A stretch of DNA of 64,000 nt, taken from positions 1-64,000 of the forward strand of contig NZ_RPFJ01000007.1 in the NCBI RefSeq assembly GCF_003813905.1. The letters are read 5' to 3'. Position numbers and translations under genes: made by a program. Each line of letters opens with the position of its first letter. Position 1 is the stretch's first letter. This stretch comes from Aureibaculum marinum. Its GTDB lineage: Bacteria > Bacteroidota > Bacteroidia > Flavobacteriales > Flavobacteriaceae. Shown piece after piece: positions 1-9,321 of this stretch. The notes beneath the pieces are model-generated. The model made no database searches and was not told where the DNA came from. It worked only from the letters and a program-made list of their open reading frames with translations.

Positions 1-1374
1 ATTGACGGTAAAGACGGTGCCAAAGGTGATAAAGGAGATCAAGGTGAAAAAGGTGAACAAGGAATACAAGGATTAACGGGTGCTACTGGTGCTCAAGGTC
101 CTAAAGGTGATACCGGAGCAGCTGGTGCAGACGGAACTAACGGTACAAATGGTATTGATGGTAAAGATGGTGCCAAAGGCGAAAAAGGTGATCAAGGCGA
201 AAAAGGTGAACAAGGAATCCAAGGATTAACAGGTGCTACCGGTGCTGATGGTGCAGACGGAACTAACGGTACAAATGGTATCGATGGTAAAGATGGTACA
301 AAAGGCGAAAAAGGAGATCAAGGTGAAAAAGGTGAACAAGGAATTCAAGGATTGACAGGTGCTACTGGTGCTCAAGGTCCCAAAGGTGATACTGGGGCAA
401 CTGGTGCAGACGGAACTAACGGTACAAATGGTATCGATGGTAAAGATGGTGCCAAAGGCGATAAAGGTGATACGGGTACCAAAGGCGAAAAAGGTGATCA
501 AGGTGAAAAAGGTGAACAAGGTATTCAAGGTATTCAAGGATTAACGGGTGCTACCGGTGCTCAAGGTCCTAAAGGTGATACGGGTGCAGCTGGTGCAGAC
601 GGAACTAACGGTACAAATGGTATCGACGGTAAAGACGGTGCCAAAGGTGATAAAGGAGATCAAGGTGAAAAAGGTGAACAAGGAATTCAAGGATTAACGG
701 GTGCTACCGGTGCTCAAGGTCCTAAAGGTGATACGGGTGCTGATGGTGCTGATGGTGCAGACGGAACTAACGGTACAAATGGTATCGATGGTAAAGACGG
801 TGCCAAAGGTGATAAAGGAGATCAAGGCGAAAAAGGTGAAAAAGGAATCCAAGGATTAACAGGTGCTACTGGTGCTCAAGGTCCTAAAGGTGATACCGGT
901 GCAGCTGGTGCAGACGGAACTAACGGTACAAATGGTATCGACGGTAAAGATGGTGCCAAAGGTGATAAAGGTGATCAAGGTGAAAAAGGTGAACAAGGAA
1001 TTCAAGGATTGACAGGTGCTACTGGTGCTCAAGGTCCTAAAGGTGACACGGGTGCAGCTGGTGCAGACGGAACTAATGGTACAAATGGTATCGACGGTAA
1101 AGATGGTGCCAAAGGTGATAAAGGAGATCAAGGCGAAAAAGGTGAACAAGGAATACAAGGATTAACAGGTGCTACTGGTGCTCAAGGTCCTAAAGGTGAT
1201 ACCGGTGCAGCTGGTGCAGACGGAACTAACGGTACAAATGGTATCGATGGTAAAGATGGTGCCAAAGGTGATAAAGGAGATCAAGGTGAAAAAGGTGAAC
1301 AAGGAATACAAGGATTGACAGGTGCTACTGGTGCTCAAGGTCCTAAAGGTGACACGGGTGCTGATGGTGCTGAT
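1..1374 (+). repeat. Tandem 153-bp collagen-coding repeats
   Basis: Units begin at 79, 232, 358, 547, 700, 862, 1015, 1168 and 1321, plus a partial unit at the window start. The basic period is 153 bp, which is 51 residues or 17 GXY triplets. Three units differ in length: 126 bp (loss of 27 bp), 189 bp (gain of 36 bp) and 162 bp (gain of 9 bp). All changes are multiples of 9 bp, so both the reading frame and the triplet register are kept. Copies are nearly identical at DNA level, mostly differing at third positions. Confidence 0.93.
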
Positions 1375-3441
1375 CTTACTGGAACTAAAGGCTCTATATT
1401 TTTTGCTGATACGGATGGTAAACCTACTGAAGACAATGCTAATTTATTTTATGATGATACTAATAACAGATTAGGTGTTGGAACTAAAACACCTTCAGAA
1501 GCTTTAACAGTTAAAGGTGCTGCCATAATAGGCGATACAAATCTTGATTCTACTTTAGGTGGACAAGGTGCTTTCCAAGCTGCCAGTCCTTTAAATAATG
1601 CAGGTTTTGTTGCAACTCCTTGGGTATATGCAAGAGCCATTGAAGGAGATCAACGCGGAAGTGCTGCGACAATGATTACTCTTGGTGGTCAAAATGGATT
1701 TACAAGCAATGATCAAATCGGTTTTATAACACAAGGTCAACAAAGAATGATAGTTAATAGCAATGGTAATGTTGGTATTGGTACAACAATACCTAATGAA
1801 AAATTAGAAGTAAATGGAAGTATCAGAATGACTGATGGTAATGAAGGTGTTGGCAAAGTTATGGTAAGTGATGCGAACGGTACAGGATCTTGGGAAGACC
1901 CTTCTAGTCTTGCAGATAATGACTGGACGGTTTCAGGTAATAACCAATATTCGGCTGTATCAGGTAATGTAGGAATAGGTACAAATGCACCTCGTTATAA
2001 ATTAGATATAAACTCAAGTTCAACAGGTAGTGTTTCAACGCAAGTAGGTACAAACATTTCTAATACAGTAGCGGGTAGTGCATCTTCAAACTACGGTATT
2101 TATTCAAATAGTACTCCTACTTCAACAGGTAAGGTAAGTAATAACTATAGTGTATTTGGTGATGTTAATATGCCAAGTGGAGCAACAATTACGAACACCC
2201 ATGGTTTATATGGCCGAAATACAATTGCAGGTACCGTAACTGGTAGTGCATATGGTGTAGTTGGTACTGTAAATATATCAAGTGGCGGAAGCGTTGGGGC
2301 AACATCTATTGGAGGTAACTTTAATGTTGCTGTTGCTAGTGGTGCAACAGGTAGAACTGTATACGGCATTTATAATACAGCTAGGCATGGCGGTACTGTA
2401 ACTGCATCCAATTATGGTATTTATAATTATGTACAACCTACTTCTGGTGGTAGCATTGGGGGATCAAATTTTGGTACTTACAACAATGTAACTATTCCTG
2501 CTGGTTCAAAAGTGGGGGGTAGCAATTATGGTACCGTTAATTTAACTGATATTTATGGTGATGTTGCTGGACACAACTATGGCTCACAAAACTTTTCTAG
2601 AGTAAGAGGTACGTTAGGCGGTTCAAATTATGGAGTATATACGCATACAGGTCATGTTGGAGGTAAAGTAACAGGTGCTAACTTTGGTGTTTATTCGTAT
2701 ACACCTGGTAATGCAAGTTCTTCTGTTGGGATCAATTATGCAGGGTATTTTAATGCAGATCATTTAGGCGAAGTAAAAGGTGCTAACTATGGTATTTATT
2801 CTATTGCTAGAACGAGAAATACAGGATCAATTGGTGGAAGCAATTATGGAGCCTACATTCATGCGGGTTCAACTGGTGGTACTATAGCAGGAAGTAATTT
2901 TGGTGTCAGAGTGATTATGAGTTCTACCGGTGTAGCAGCTAATACTTGGGGTATTTATCAAACAGGGGATACCAACACAAAAAACTACTTTCAAAATCAA
3001 GTTGGAATAGGAACTACGGGAGGAACGGGAGCATTAAATGTAAATGGTGTTGCTATGAAAACTGGTGGTGGTACTTGGGCCGTTCTTTCAGACAGACGTT
3101 CAAAAGATAATATCTTAGATTACAACAAAGGTTTAGATGAATTGCGTCAATTAAGACCTGTAAGTTTCCAATACAAAAAGGAATTAGGTTTTGGAGACAA
3201 AACATATGTAGGCTTTATAGCTCAAGAAGTTGAAAAAATTGTTCCTACTATGGTAATAGAATCAGAAATGCACGGCATTAAAGATTTTAAACAAGTAGAT
3301 GCTAATGAAGTTACTTTCATGTTAATTAACGCCGTTAAAGAATTAGAAAATAAAAATAAATCTTTAAAGGAAGAAAACAAATCCATGAAAGATAGACTTG
3401 ATGCTTTAGAGAAAGCCATTTTAGAATTACAAAATAAATAA
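1..3441 (+). CDS. Collagen-like repeat surface fibre protein with peptidase S74 chaperone C-terminus (5' partial)
   Basis: The frame is open from base 1, so the start lies upstream; the first alternative start codon in frame (TTG at 352) is inside the repeats and is not credible. In order the product shows: collagen-type Gly-X-Y triplets to about 1374; a linker with LGVGTKTPSE and VGIGTTIPNEKLEV motifs typical of tail-fibre-like proteins (1380-2000); about 16 copies of a 17-19 residue NYGIY-type repeat (2086-2970); and a peptidase S74 (intramolecular chaperone) end starting at SDRRSKDNI (3088) with GFIAQEVE, closed by a Lys/Glu coiled coil (3340-3435). Known S74 domains trimerise fibres and can cleave themselves off before the Ser. 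A trimeric, secreted adhesive or structural fibre is inferred. The type B sorting protein begins 3 bp downstream, suggesting one operon. Confidence 0.88.
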   Translation: MDGKDGAKGDKGDQGEKGEQGIQGLTGATGAQGPKGDTGAAGADGTNGTNGIDGKDGAKGEKGDQGEKGEQGIQGLTGATGADGADGTNGTNGIDGKDGTKGEKGDQGEKGEQGIQGLTGATGAQGPKGDTGATGADGTNGTNGIDGKDGAKGDKGDTGTKGEKGDQGEKGEQGIQGIQGLTGATGAQGPKGDTGAAGADGTNGTNGIDGKDGAKGDKGDQGEKGEQGIQGLTGATGAQGPKGDTGADGADGADGTNGTNGIDGKDGAKGDKGDQGEKGEKGIQGLTGATGAQGPKGDTGAAGADGTNGTNGIDGKDGAKGDKGDQGEKGEQGIQGLTGATGAQGPKGDTGAAGADGTNGTNGIDGKDGAKGDKGDQGEKGEQGIQGLTGATGAQGPKGDTGAAGADGTNGTNGIDGKDGAKGDKGDQGEKGEQGIQGLTGATGAQGPKGDTGADGADLTGTKGSIFFADTDGKPTEDNANLFYDDTNNRLGVGTKTPSEALTVKGAAIIGDTNLDSTLGGQGAFQAASPLNNAGFVATPWVYARAIEGDQRGSAATMITLGGQNGFTSNDQIGFITQGQQRMIVNSNGNVGIGTTIPNEKLEVNGSIRMTDGNEGVGKVMVSDANGTGSWEDPSSLADNDWTVSGNNQYSAVSGNVGIGTNAPRYKLDINSSSTGSVSTQVGTNISNTVAGSASSNYGIYSNSTPTSTGKVSNNYSVFGDVNMPSGATITNTHGLYGRNTIAGTVTGSAYGVVGTVNISSGGSVGATSIGGNFNVAVASGATGRTVYGIYNTARHGGTVTASNYGIYNYVQPTSGGSIGGSNFGTYNNVTIPAGSKVGGSNYGTVNLTDIYGDVAGHNYGSQNFSRVRGTLGGSNYGVYTHTGHVGGKVTGANFGVYSYTPGNASSSVGINYAGYFNADHLGEVKGANYGIYSIARTRNTGSIGGSNYGAYIHAGSTGGTIAGSNFGVRVIMSSTGVAANTWGIYQTGDTNTKNYFQNQVGIGTTGGTGALNVNGVAMKTGGGTWAVLSDRRSKDNILDYNKGLDELRQLRPVSFQYKKELGFGDKTYVGFIAQEVEKIVPTMVIESEMHGIKDFKQVDANEVTFMLINAVKELENKNKSLKEENKSMKDRLDALEKAILELQNK
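2086..2970 (+). repeat. Protein-level repeat array, about 16 units of 17-19 residues
   Basis: The encoded protein repeats a pattern of (S/A)N-(Y/F)-G-(I/V/T)-Y followed by about 12 Ser/Thr/Gly-rich residues, for example SNYGIYSNSTP, SNFGTYNNVT and SNYGVYTHTG. DNA identity between units is low, unlike the collagen part, so this array is old and kept by selection on the protein. The regular period suggests a beta-solenoid or a trimeric beta-fibre; that is inference. Confidence 0.7.
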
Positions 3442-3444
3442 GAA

Positions 3445-4605
3445 ATGAGCAAAAGTATAAATAGTTTATTTATAGTAATCCTATTTACTGTACTTCAACA
3501 ATTAAATGCCCAAGAAGCATTTCATAATTTTGGAGATATTCAAATACATGATACTGGTAAAATAGGATTTCATACCGACCTAGTTAACGACGGTATGTTT
3601 AATAACAATTTGGGACTAGCAGGATTTTACGGAGAGAATCAATTAACCGTTTCAGGTACATCAATTGCTGAGTTTTACAACTCAGAAATTGATGTTCTAG
3701 ATGGTCTATATCTAGAAACATCAATGGGTGTTTACAATACTCTTGAATTTATAAATGGAAAAGTTTTTACTCCAAGAACCGATTCTAATATAACATTAGA
3801 TTTTTTACAAGCCAATTACAAAGGTGAGTCTGATTTTGAACATGTAGATGGGTATGCTGCTCTTTTTGGGGCTATAGATTTCACTTTTCCGATTGGTGAT
3901 GAAGATAAATTAAGACCCTTATCTATATCGAAACCAAACTCAATATCAAATTTTAAGAGTGCCTATTTTTATGAGAATCCTAATAGTCCTACTACATTTA
4001 CAACTCTTTTTGATACCAATAGCTTTGCCCCTATACTTTCTAAGGTAAATGACAAAGAGTTTTGGGATTTAGATGGAGATGAACCTGTAGAAGTTACTCT
4101 TACTTGGGATTTGGATAGTGATCTTAAAAACCTAACCGATGATATTGAATTGTTAAGAGTGGTAGGTTGGAATACAAAAACACTAAGATGGGATAGTTTA
4201 GGTAGAAATGATGTTTCTGGAGATTTAGAAGAGGGAGACATTACTTCTGTTTCATTTGTACCAGATGATTATGAAGTACTCACAATAGCTGCTGAACCAG
4301 CTGGAAATGATTTTACTATAAACACTGGATTCTCACCTAATGGAGATGGATTGAATGACCATTTTGAAATAACAGGATTAGATTTATCTCAAGAAAATTC
4401 AATTGAAGTTTATGACCGCTGGGGCAAATTGGTTTACGAAACTGAAAATTACAATAACGATTGGGGAGGTATTTCAGAAAATAGTTTAACTATTGATAAA
4501 GGAATAGTTGTTCCGGTTGGCACATACTTTTTTATTCTTAAATTAAAAGATAAAGTAACTAACAAATATAAAACTTATAGAGGTTGGGTTTATATCAATT
4601 ATTAA
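3445..4605 (+). CDS. T9SS type B sorting domain (gliding motility-associated C-terminal) protein
   Basis: A 386-residue secreted protein. Residues 1-22 look like a signal peptide ending near LNAQE. The middle is a beta-rich region without a recognised enzyme motif. Residues about 293-386 form the CHU_C / type B sorting domain, starting TGFSPNGDGLNDHF, with VYDRWGKLVYE, a DWGG turn, PVGTYFFILKL and the end YRGWVYINY. In this family the domain directs export through the type IX secretion system to the cell surface. It starts 3 bp after the collagen-like gene, so the two are probably co-transcribed and may act together at the surface (inference). Its stop shares bases with the stop of the convergent DinB-like gene. 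Confidence 0.85.
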   Translation: MSKSINSLFIVILFTVLQQLNAQEAFHNFGDIQIHDTGKIGFHTDLVNDGMFNNNLGLAGFYGENQLTVSGTSIAEFYNSEIDVLDGLYLETSMGVYNTLEFINGKVFTPRTDSNITLDFLQANYKGESDFEHVDGYAALFGAIDFTFPIGDEDKLRPLSISKPNSISNFKSAYFYENPNSPTTFTTLFDTNSFAPILSKVNDKEFWDLDGDEPVEVTLTWDLDSDLKNLTDDIELLRVVGWNTKTLRWDSLGRNDVSGDLEEGDITSVSFVPDDYEVLTIAAEPAGNDFTINTGFSPNGDGLNDHFEITGLDLSQENSIEVYDRWGKLVYETENYNNDWGGISENSLTIDKGIVVPVGTYFFILKLKDKVTNKYKTYRGWVYINY

Positions 4606-5096
4606 GCTAAAACATCATTTTTGGGAGTAGTAGGATTATATCCGAAATCAGTATCAGGCAATTCAATGCCTAATTGAGAAATAATGTATCCTATACTCGC
4701 AAAATGGTGAATAGCGTGGCTATGAGCTTGAGATAATATTGCTCCTATAGTATACTTTGTTTTAACTGTACCCAATCCTAAATCATCTATAACGTAAACT
4801 TCATCATCTAAATTGGTATTTTTTAGCTCTTGTAATTTACCAATAATATCATTAAAATATTGAAGACCCGCATCTGTTTTAAGCTCTGCTTCTTGATTCC
4901 GTTTTCTTATAGCCAAATTGATATGTTTATTTTCTAACCCACAAAAAACACAATCAAAAATATCTAAAACATGACGTATATGAACACCAATACTTGAATG
5001 GTAAGGTTTTACAGAGGTATTAGAATATTCACTGTCACTTATAGCGTTTAGTAATTTAACTCCTCTATTTAAATTATTTACAATAGCATCAATCAT
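4602..5096 (-). CDS. DinB-like superfamily protein
   Basis: A 164-residue four-helix-bundle-type protein. The His pattern fits the DinB/YfiT metal site: SSIGVHIRHVLD in the second helix (H39, H42) and the QAHSHAIHHFASIGY helix near residues 126-140. Members are metal-binding and some are thiol-dependent transferases; the substrate here is unknown. It begins with ATG at 5096, 97 bp after the LysE-type gene on the same strand, so it may be the last gene of the flippase-LysE unit. Its terminal TAA overlaps the TAA of the opposite gene within TTAA at 4602-4605. Confidence 0.7.
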   Translation of the reverse strand: MIDAIVNNLNRGVKLLNAISDSEYSNTSVKPYHSSIGVHIRHVLDIFDCVFCGLENKHINLAIRKRNQEAELKTDAGLQYFNDIIGKLQELKNTNLDDEVYVIDDLGLGTVKTKYTIGAILSQAHSHAIHHFASIGYIISQLGIELPDTDFGYNPTTPKNDVLA

Positions 5097-5193
5097 AGTA
5101 AAATTTTAACCTTAATTAACAAAGATAATAATTTATTTGTGCTAAATAGATTTTAGGTTTTAGAAAAGAGATTATAAAAAATATATAGGTAAG

Positions 5194-5802
5194 TTACATC
5201 TTTAATAAGGTTACCAAACCTAATAATAAAAACAATCCGCTTAAAATATAATTAATGTTTGAAGCAATAAATTTAGCTCTTTTAGAAATTAAATTTGCAA
5301 AATACACATACATATAAAATATACTTAAAGATCCTAAAGAAGCACCAATAACGAATAATGAGATATAGGGTTGTTTCATAACCAATGTGCCATTAGCAGT
5401 AAAATAAGTAGAAAGTCCAAAATAAAAAGGAATGGCTAACATATTTATTGATGACATAATAATACCAATTAAAAACATATTACCTTTTTTAACTTTTCCT
5501 TCAGCTTTAAATTTTTTTCTAGCTTGAGTAAAAAAGAAAATGGCTAGTAGAAAAAAAACAACGATTGCCCCAACTCTTAAGTTATCTAATATATGAAGGT
5601 TTTTACTAATATAATTGGCAAATAACAATGCTATTGTAGCCTGAATTAAAACTACAGAAGCCGCACCTGTTGCAAATAAATATCCCGCTTTCTTACCTTG
5701 TTCAATAGCGGTTCTTACAGCTGTCATATTCAACATTCCTGGTGCCAACAGCCCAACAAAAGCAGAAAAAAAACCTAATAATAGGGGTAATATAAAATCC
5801 AT
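5194..5802 (-). CDS. LysE family translocator
   Basis: A 202-residue inner-membrane protein with about six hydrophobic segments. The N-terminus LLLGFFSAFVGLLAPGMLNM has the (A)PGPxxL-like signature of the LysE/RhtB exporter family, here with GMLN in place of the usual GPxN, and a polar loop QARKKFKAEGKVKKG near residues 92-106. The family exports amino acids or related small molecules; the substrate cannot be read from sequence. Its ATG lies 1 bp after the stop of the flippase gene, so translation is probably coupled. Confidence 0.78.
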   Translation of the reverse strand: MDFILPLLLGFFSAFVGLLAPGMLNMTAVRTAIEQGKKAGYLFATGAASVVLIQATIALLFANYISKNLHILDNLRVGAIVVFFLLAIFFFTQARKKFKAEGKVKKGNMFLIGIIMSSINMLAIPFYFGLSTYFTANGTLVMKQPYISLFVIGASLGSLSIFYMYVYFANLISKRAKFIASNINYILSGLFLLLGLVTLLKM

Positions 5803-5803
5803 A

Positions 5804-7261
5804 TTATAACCTAAAATACTTTTTTATTAACACATTAATATCTTCTGATATATTTAATTTATATATGGTAAAAATATAAACTATTGTAATTATTAATGAT
5901 TTTAAAACCATATTCACTATAGGGTGAAAAGGAATAGTAATTGAATAAAAAATCAAAAATAATATTGAAATAATTGTTAGTACAAGTATTGTTTTTTTTG
6001 TAAAAGGTTGCATGTTTAACTTTAATTGCACATAAATAATTTTAACTGTACTAAAAATTAAAACCACAATTAAAGTAGCCAAAGCTGCCCCATCTATACC
6101 CAAAAGCTGAATTAACCATCTATTTAAAAAAACAACACTTATTGCCATGGCAATTGAAAAATAGAAAAATACTCTATAATGGTTAGAATTTGTTAAAATA
6201 GCACCATTGGTACCTAATGATAACTTATAAAGTTCAGCTATAGAAATCATTAACACAATCATTCCACCAACAGCATATTCAGGTTTATTAATAAAGGCAT
6301 ATAAATCATTAATATTTAAATTAATTAACAAAAACAATAATCCACCAGCTACTAAAAGTGTAATTGAACTTTTTTTATAAAGATTTTCTACTTCTTTTAA
6401 ATTATTACTATTAAGTTCTTTAGCCGTAAGCGGATTTATAATTTGCTGCATTGCACGCGAAGGAATAGCAATTACAGATGCTATATAAATACCAACTGCA
6501 TAATAAGCAACTTCAGCAATTTGTTCCATTTGTGGAATCATAAACTTATCTATATCTAATAAAATTCCACTTGCAGAACCTGCTAATATGATATAAAAAG
6601 AATACGATAAAATCTCTTTACTGTTTTCTGGAAATTTTATAATAAAATCAGGCTTATATAATTTAAAAGCCGAAAACATCATTATTAACATTCTAATACC
6701 ATAAACAATTACAATAGCATAAATGAATTGCACATCTGTAATCCATTGCAGATAAACACCAACTAATAAAATAGAAGTACATATACGTGAAAAAATTTCC
6801 TTTAAAAAATTACCAAAAACAGATTTATATTGAATTTTACTAAATGCATAAAATACTTCAAAATATCCCATAAAAATCGCTGTTAAAAAAATGAGATACG
6901 TATACGGCTTAATAATGTTATTTTCCTTAGACAGCCAATTGGCTATAGTTTCATAAAAAAAACTACCTAAAATTGCTAATGGTATTATAATAAATAAAGG
7001 AAGTAGCAACGCCGAAGTTAAAAACTGATCTTGCTCATATTTAGTTCGATATGACGTATAAAATTTAATAATCGTATGCTGCATTCCTAAAACCAATAAA
7101 GGCAATAAAATATTAGCTGTTGATAATAAAAAAGTATTTAAACCATAATAATCTTCATGCAGAAAATGGGTATACAAAAACAGAACATTTATTCCTCCAA
7201 TGGCAAATCCTAAAAATAAAATTAAGGTATTGGTAAATGATTGCTTTAATACGATGCCCAT
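5804..7261 (-). CDS. Polysaccharide biosynthesis flippase, MOP superfamily (Wzx-like)
   Basis: A 485-residue integral membrane protein with about 14 predicted helices and short cytoplasmic loops, the layout of O-antigen and capsule flippases. It starts MGIVLKQSFTNTLILFLG, a common opening in this family. It would move undecaprenyl-pyrophosphate-linked sugars across the inner membrane (family knowledge). No glycosyltransferase or polymerase gene is next to it, so its glycan is unknown. The neighbour upstream is a MATE pump of the same superfamily, 124 bp away; the LysE-type gene follows 1 bp downstream. Confidence 0.8.
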   Translation of the reverse strand: MGIVLKQSFTNTLILFLGFAIGGINVLFLYTHFLHEDYYGLNTFLLSTANILLPLLVLGMQHTIIKFYTSYRTKYEQDQFLTSALLLPLFIIIPLAILGSFFYETIANWLSKENNIIKPYTYLIFLTAIFMGYFEVFYAFSKIQYKSVFGNFLKEIFSRICTSILLVGVYLQWITDVQFIYAIVIVYGIRMLIMMFSAFKLYKPDFIIKFPENSKEILSYSFYIILAGSASGILLDIDKFMIPQMEQIAEVAYYAVGIYIASVIAIPSRAMQQIINPLTAKELNSNNLKEVENLYKKSSITLLVAGGLLFLLINLNINDLYAFINKPEYAVGGMIVLMISIAELYKLSLGTNGAILTNSNHYRVFFYFSIAMAISVVFLNRWLIQLLGIDGAALATLIVVLIFSTVKIIYVQLKLNMQPFTKKTILVLTIISILFLIFYSITIPFHPIVNMVLKSLIITIVYIFTIYKLNISEDINVLIKKYFRL

Positions 7262-7342
7262 TAGAGATTTTGTTAGTCTTTTTTAAAGTTATTTTTAAAA
7301 CAAGTATTATTTAAATGATAAAAATAATTATTATTAATGGCT

Positions 7343-7376
7343 CAAAAAAAATAATAATACCACTACTAATTATTAT
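7343..7376 (-). terminator. Possible weak terminator after the MATE gene
   Basis: On the minus strand an 8-bp A/T-only stem (arms 7369-7376 and 7351-7358, 10-nt loop) is followed by a run of Ts (7344-7350). The stem is weak, so readthrough into the flippase gene is plausible. Confidence 0.35.
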
Positions 7377-7385
7377 GGCTATAAT

Positions 7386-8759
7386 TTATGCTATAGAGAT
7401 TAATTTTTTTGTTAAATAATTAAATCTAATAAAAAGTAGTACCCCTGAAGCGGTTAAACCTGCTAACAATCCTAACCAAATACCTACACTTCCATACATA
7501 GTTTCCTTTCCTAAATAAAATGAGATAGGAAAACCTATGAGCCAATATGCCACAAAAGTAATAAGGGTTGGTATTCTTACATCTTGCATTCCTCTTAATG
7601 CTCCTAATACCACTACTTGCAACCCATCAGAAATTTGAAAAACAGCTGATACTAATAATAATTTAGCTGCAATACTTACAACTTCAATATTATCTATTTG
7701 ATTCAATACATCATGCTCATCTATATAAATACGAGGTAAGTCTTGATTAAATATTAAAAATAATAATGCAAAAATTATATCTAGAAAAAAAGTTAATAAA
7801 AAGATAGAAAATGCTACACGTCTCAAATCTTTAAAGTTTTTTAACCCTTTTTGGTTACCTACTCTAATCATTGCTGTTACACTTAATCCCATAGCCACCA
7901 TAAATGTCATAGAAGATAAATTTAAGGCTATTTGATTAGCCGCTTGTGGGTTTTTACCCAAAACACCACTTAACCAAATTGCAGCAGTAAATATGGCTAC
8001 CTCAAAAAACATTTGTAAAGCCGAAGGAAAACCAAGACTTATTATTTTTTTTAAAATATTTTTCTTGATGTTATTAAAATTAAATCTCTCAAAATAAGGC
8101 TTAAACTTGTCTTTAGATTTTAATAACAACCAAATATATGTTAACATTACAACTCTTGAAACTAAGGTTCCTATTGCAGCTCCAATAATCCCCATTTCTG
8201 GAAAACCAAATTTTCCAAAAATTAACAAATAATTAAGTACAACATTTATCACATTTGCTATAATTGTAGCATACATAGAATATTTGGTTTGTGACAACCC
8301 ATCAGCAAACTGCTTAAATCCTTGAAAAATTATAAGAGGAATTAATGAAAAAGCCACTAAATCTAAATAAGGCATAGCCAAATCTACCACTTCTGAAGGT
8401 TGATCCATTTTATACATTAATGGTTTTATAGCTAACAACACCGAAAATAAAACCACACCTAAAATGGTACATAAAATTAATCCATGATTAAATGCTTGCT
8501 TTCCTTTAGAAATGTTTTTTTCACCATCAGCCTCAGCAATCAAAGGTGTAATTGCAGTAGAAAAACCAATGCCTAAACTCATTGCTATAAAAACAAAACT
8601 ATTTCCTAAAGATACAGCAGCCAATTCTGCTGTACCTAATTGACCAACCATTATATTATCTATAAAGCTAACTAATGTATGCCCAATCATACCTAACATA
8701 ACAGGGTATGCCAGCTTTAAATTATAGCGAAATTCAGATGTATATGCTTTTAAGTTCAA
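7386..8759 (-). CDS. MATE family multidrug/Na+ antiporter-type efflux protein
   Basis: A 457-residue protein with about 12 membrane segments and the MATE features PVMLGMIGHTLVSFIDNIMVGQLGT (split over residues 20-44) and a second half beginning near ISLGFPSALQMFFEVAIF. MATE proteins expel cationic drugs or metabolites using Na+ or H+ gradients. The start is unusual: the frame has a stop (TGA) at 8763-8765 and no ATG before residue 21, which is already inside the first helix. TTG at 8759 gives the expected N-terminus MNLKAYTSEFRYNLKLAYP and is chosen here. Confidence 0.85.
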   Translation of the reverse strand: MNLKAYTSEFRYNLKLAYPVMLGMIGHTLVSFIDNIMVGQLGTAELAAVSLGNSFVFIAMSLGIGFSTAITPLIAEADGEKNISKGKQAFNHGLILCTILGVVLFSVLLAIKPLMYKMDQPSEVVDLAMPYLDLVAFSLIPLIIFQGFKQFADGLSQTKYSMYATIIANVINVVLNYLLIFGKFGFPEMGIIGAAIGTLVSRVVMLTYIWLLLKSKDKFKPYFERFNFNNIKKNILKKIISLGFPSALQMFFEVAIFTAAIWLSGVLGKNPQAANQIALNLSSMTFMVAMGLSVTAMIRVGNQKGLKNFKDLRRVAFSIFLLTFFLDIIFALLFLIFNQDLPRIYIDEHDVLNQIDNIEVVSIAAKLLLVSAVFQISDGLQVVVLGALRGMQDVRIPTLITFVAYWLIGFPISFYLGKETMYGSVGIWLGLLAGLTASGVLLFIRFNYLTKKLISIA

Positions 8760-8765
8760 TTTTCA

Positions 8766-9321
8766 AATTTTAACGTTGGCAAAGGTAATAGATTTTAAGA
8801 GAGCACAAACCATAAATCAAAAATACCTAAACAAAATACAATAACTGATAATCAACACTTTAAACTACTTACATCAAAAAAAATAACAATAAGAAAACAC
8901 TTTAATCAATTATTTTTCCTCTAACTATTTAACAAATAATGATAAATCTAAAAAGTAATATCGTTAAAAACAAGATTTAGCTCTTTCATAAAAGATTAAA
9001 ATGCCTAATATACTGGAATTTAAGTTTTAAATAAATTCTACATACTTCATATTTCACTTTTTCGTAGAATACTGATTAAGAAAATCTATAAAAAAACAAA
9101 TAAGAATTTAAATTATTATTTTATTTAATTTTTACTAATAATTTTTATTTTTACAACAAATATCGATGCAACATTAAGAATATCATATAATTTTAACTCA
9201 ATTAACAACATATAAGCAATTAAAAATAAGACATCTATTGATTAAAATTAATAATAACAACTCTAGATGTACTAAATTTTATTTTTATTAGTTAAGTACT
9301 TACCAATTTATATTTAAACCT
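8766..9321. other. Non-coding AT-rich gap between MATE and CAP genes
   Basis: About 560 bp with no open frame longer than a few codons on either strand and no recognisable RNA gene. It is extremely A/T-rich with poly-A/T tracts. It must hold the promoters of the two divergent genes, but no clear TAnnTTTG with a -33 partner was found. Confidence 0.6.

Noticed and set aside
226-1158. Minus-strand open frames rich in Thr, Phe and Ile opposite the collagen repeats
   Set aside because: They mirror the GXY repeat codons on the other strand, have no start context, and repeat with the same period; they are shadows of the fibre gene.
1-1374. CRISPR-like array
   Set aside because: The repeats are 153 bp, have no unique spacers and form one continuous reading frame of Gly-X-Y triplets.
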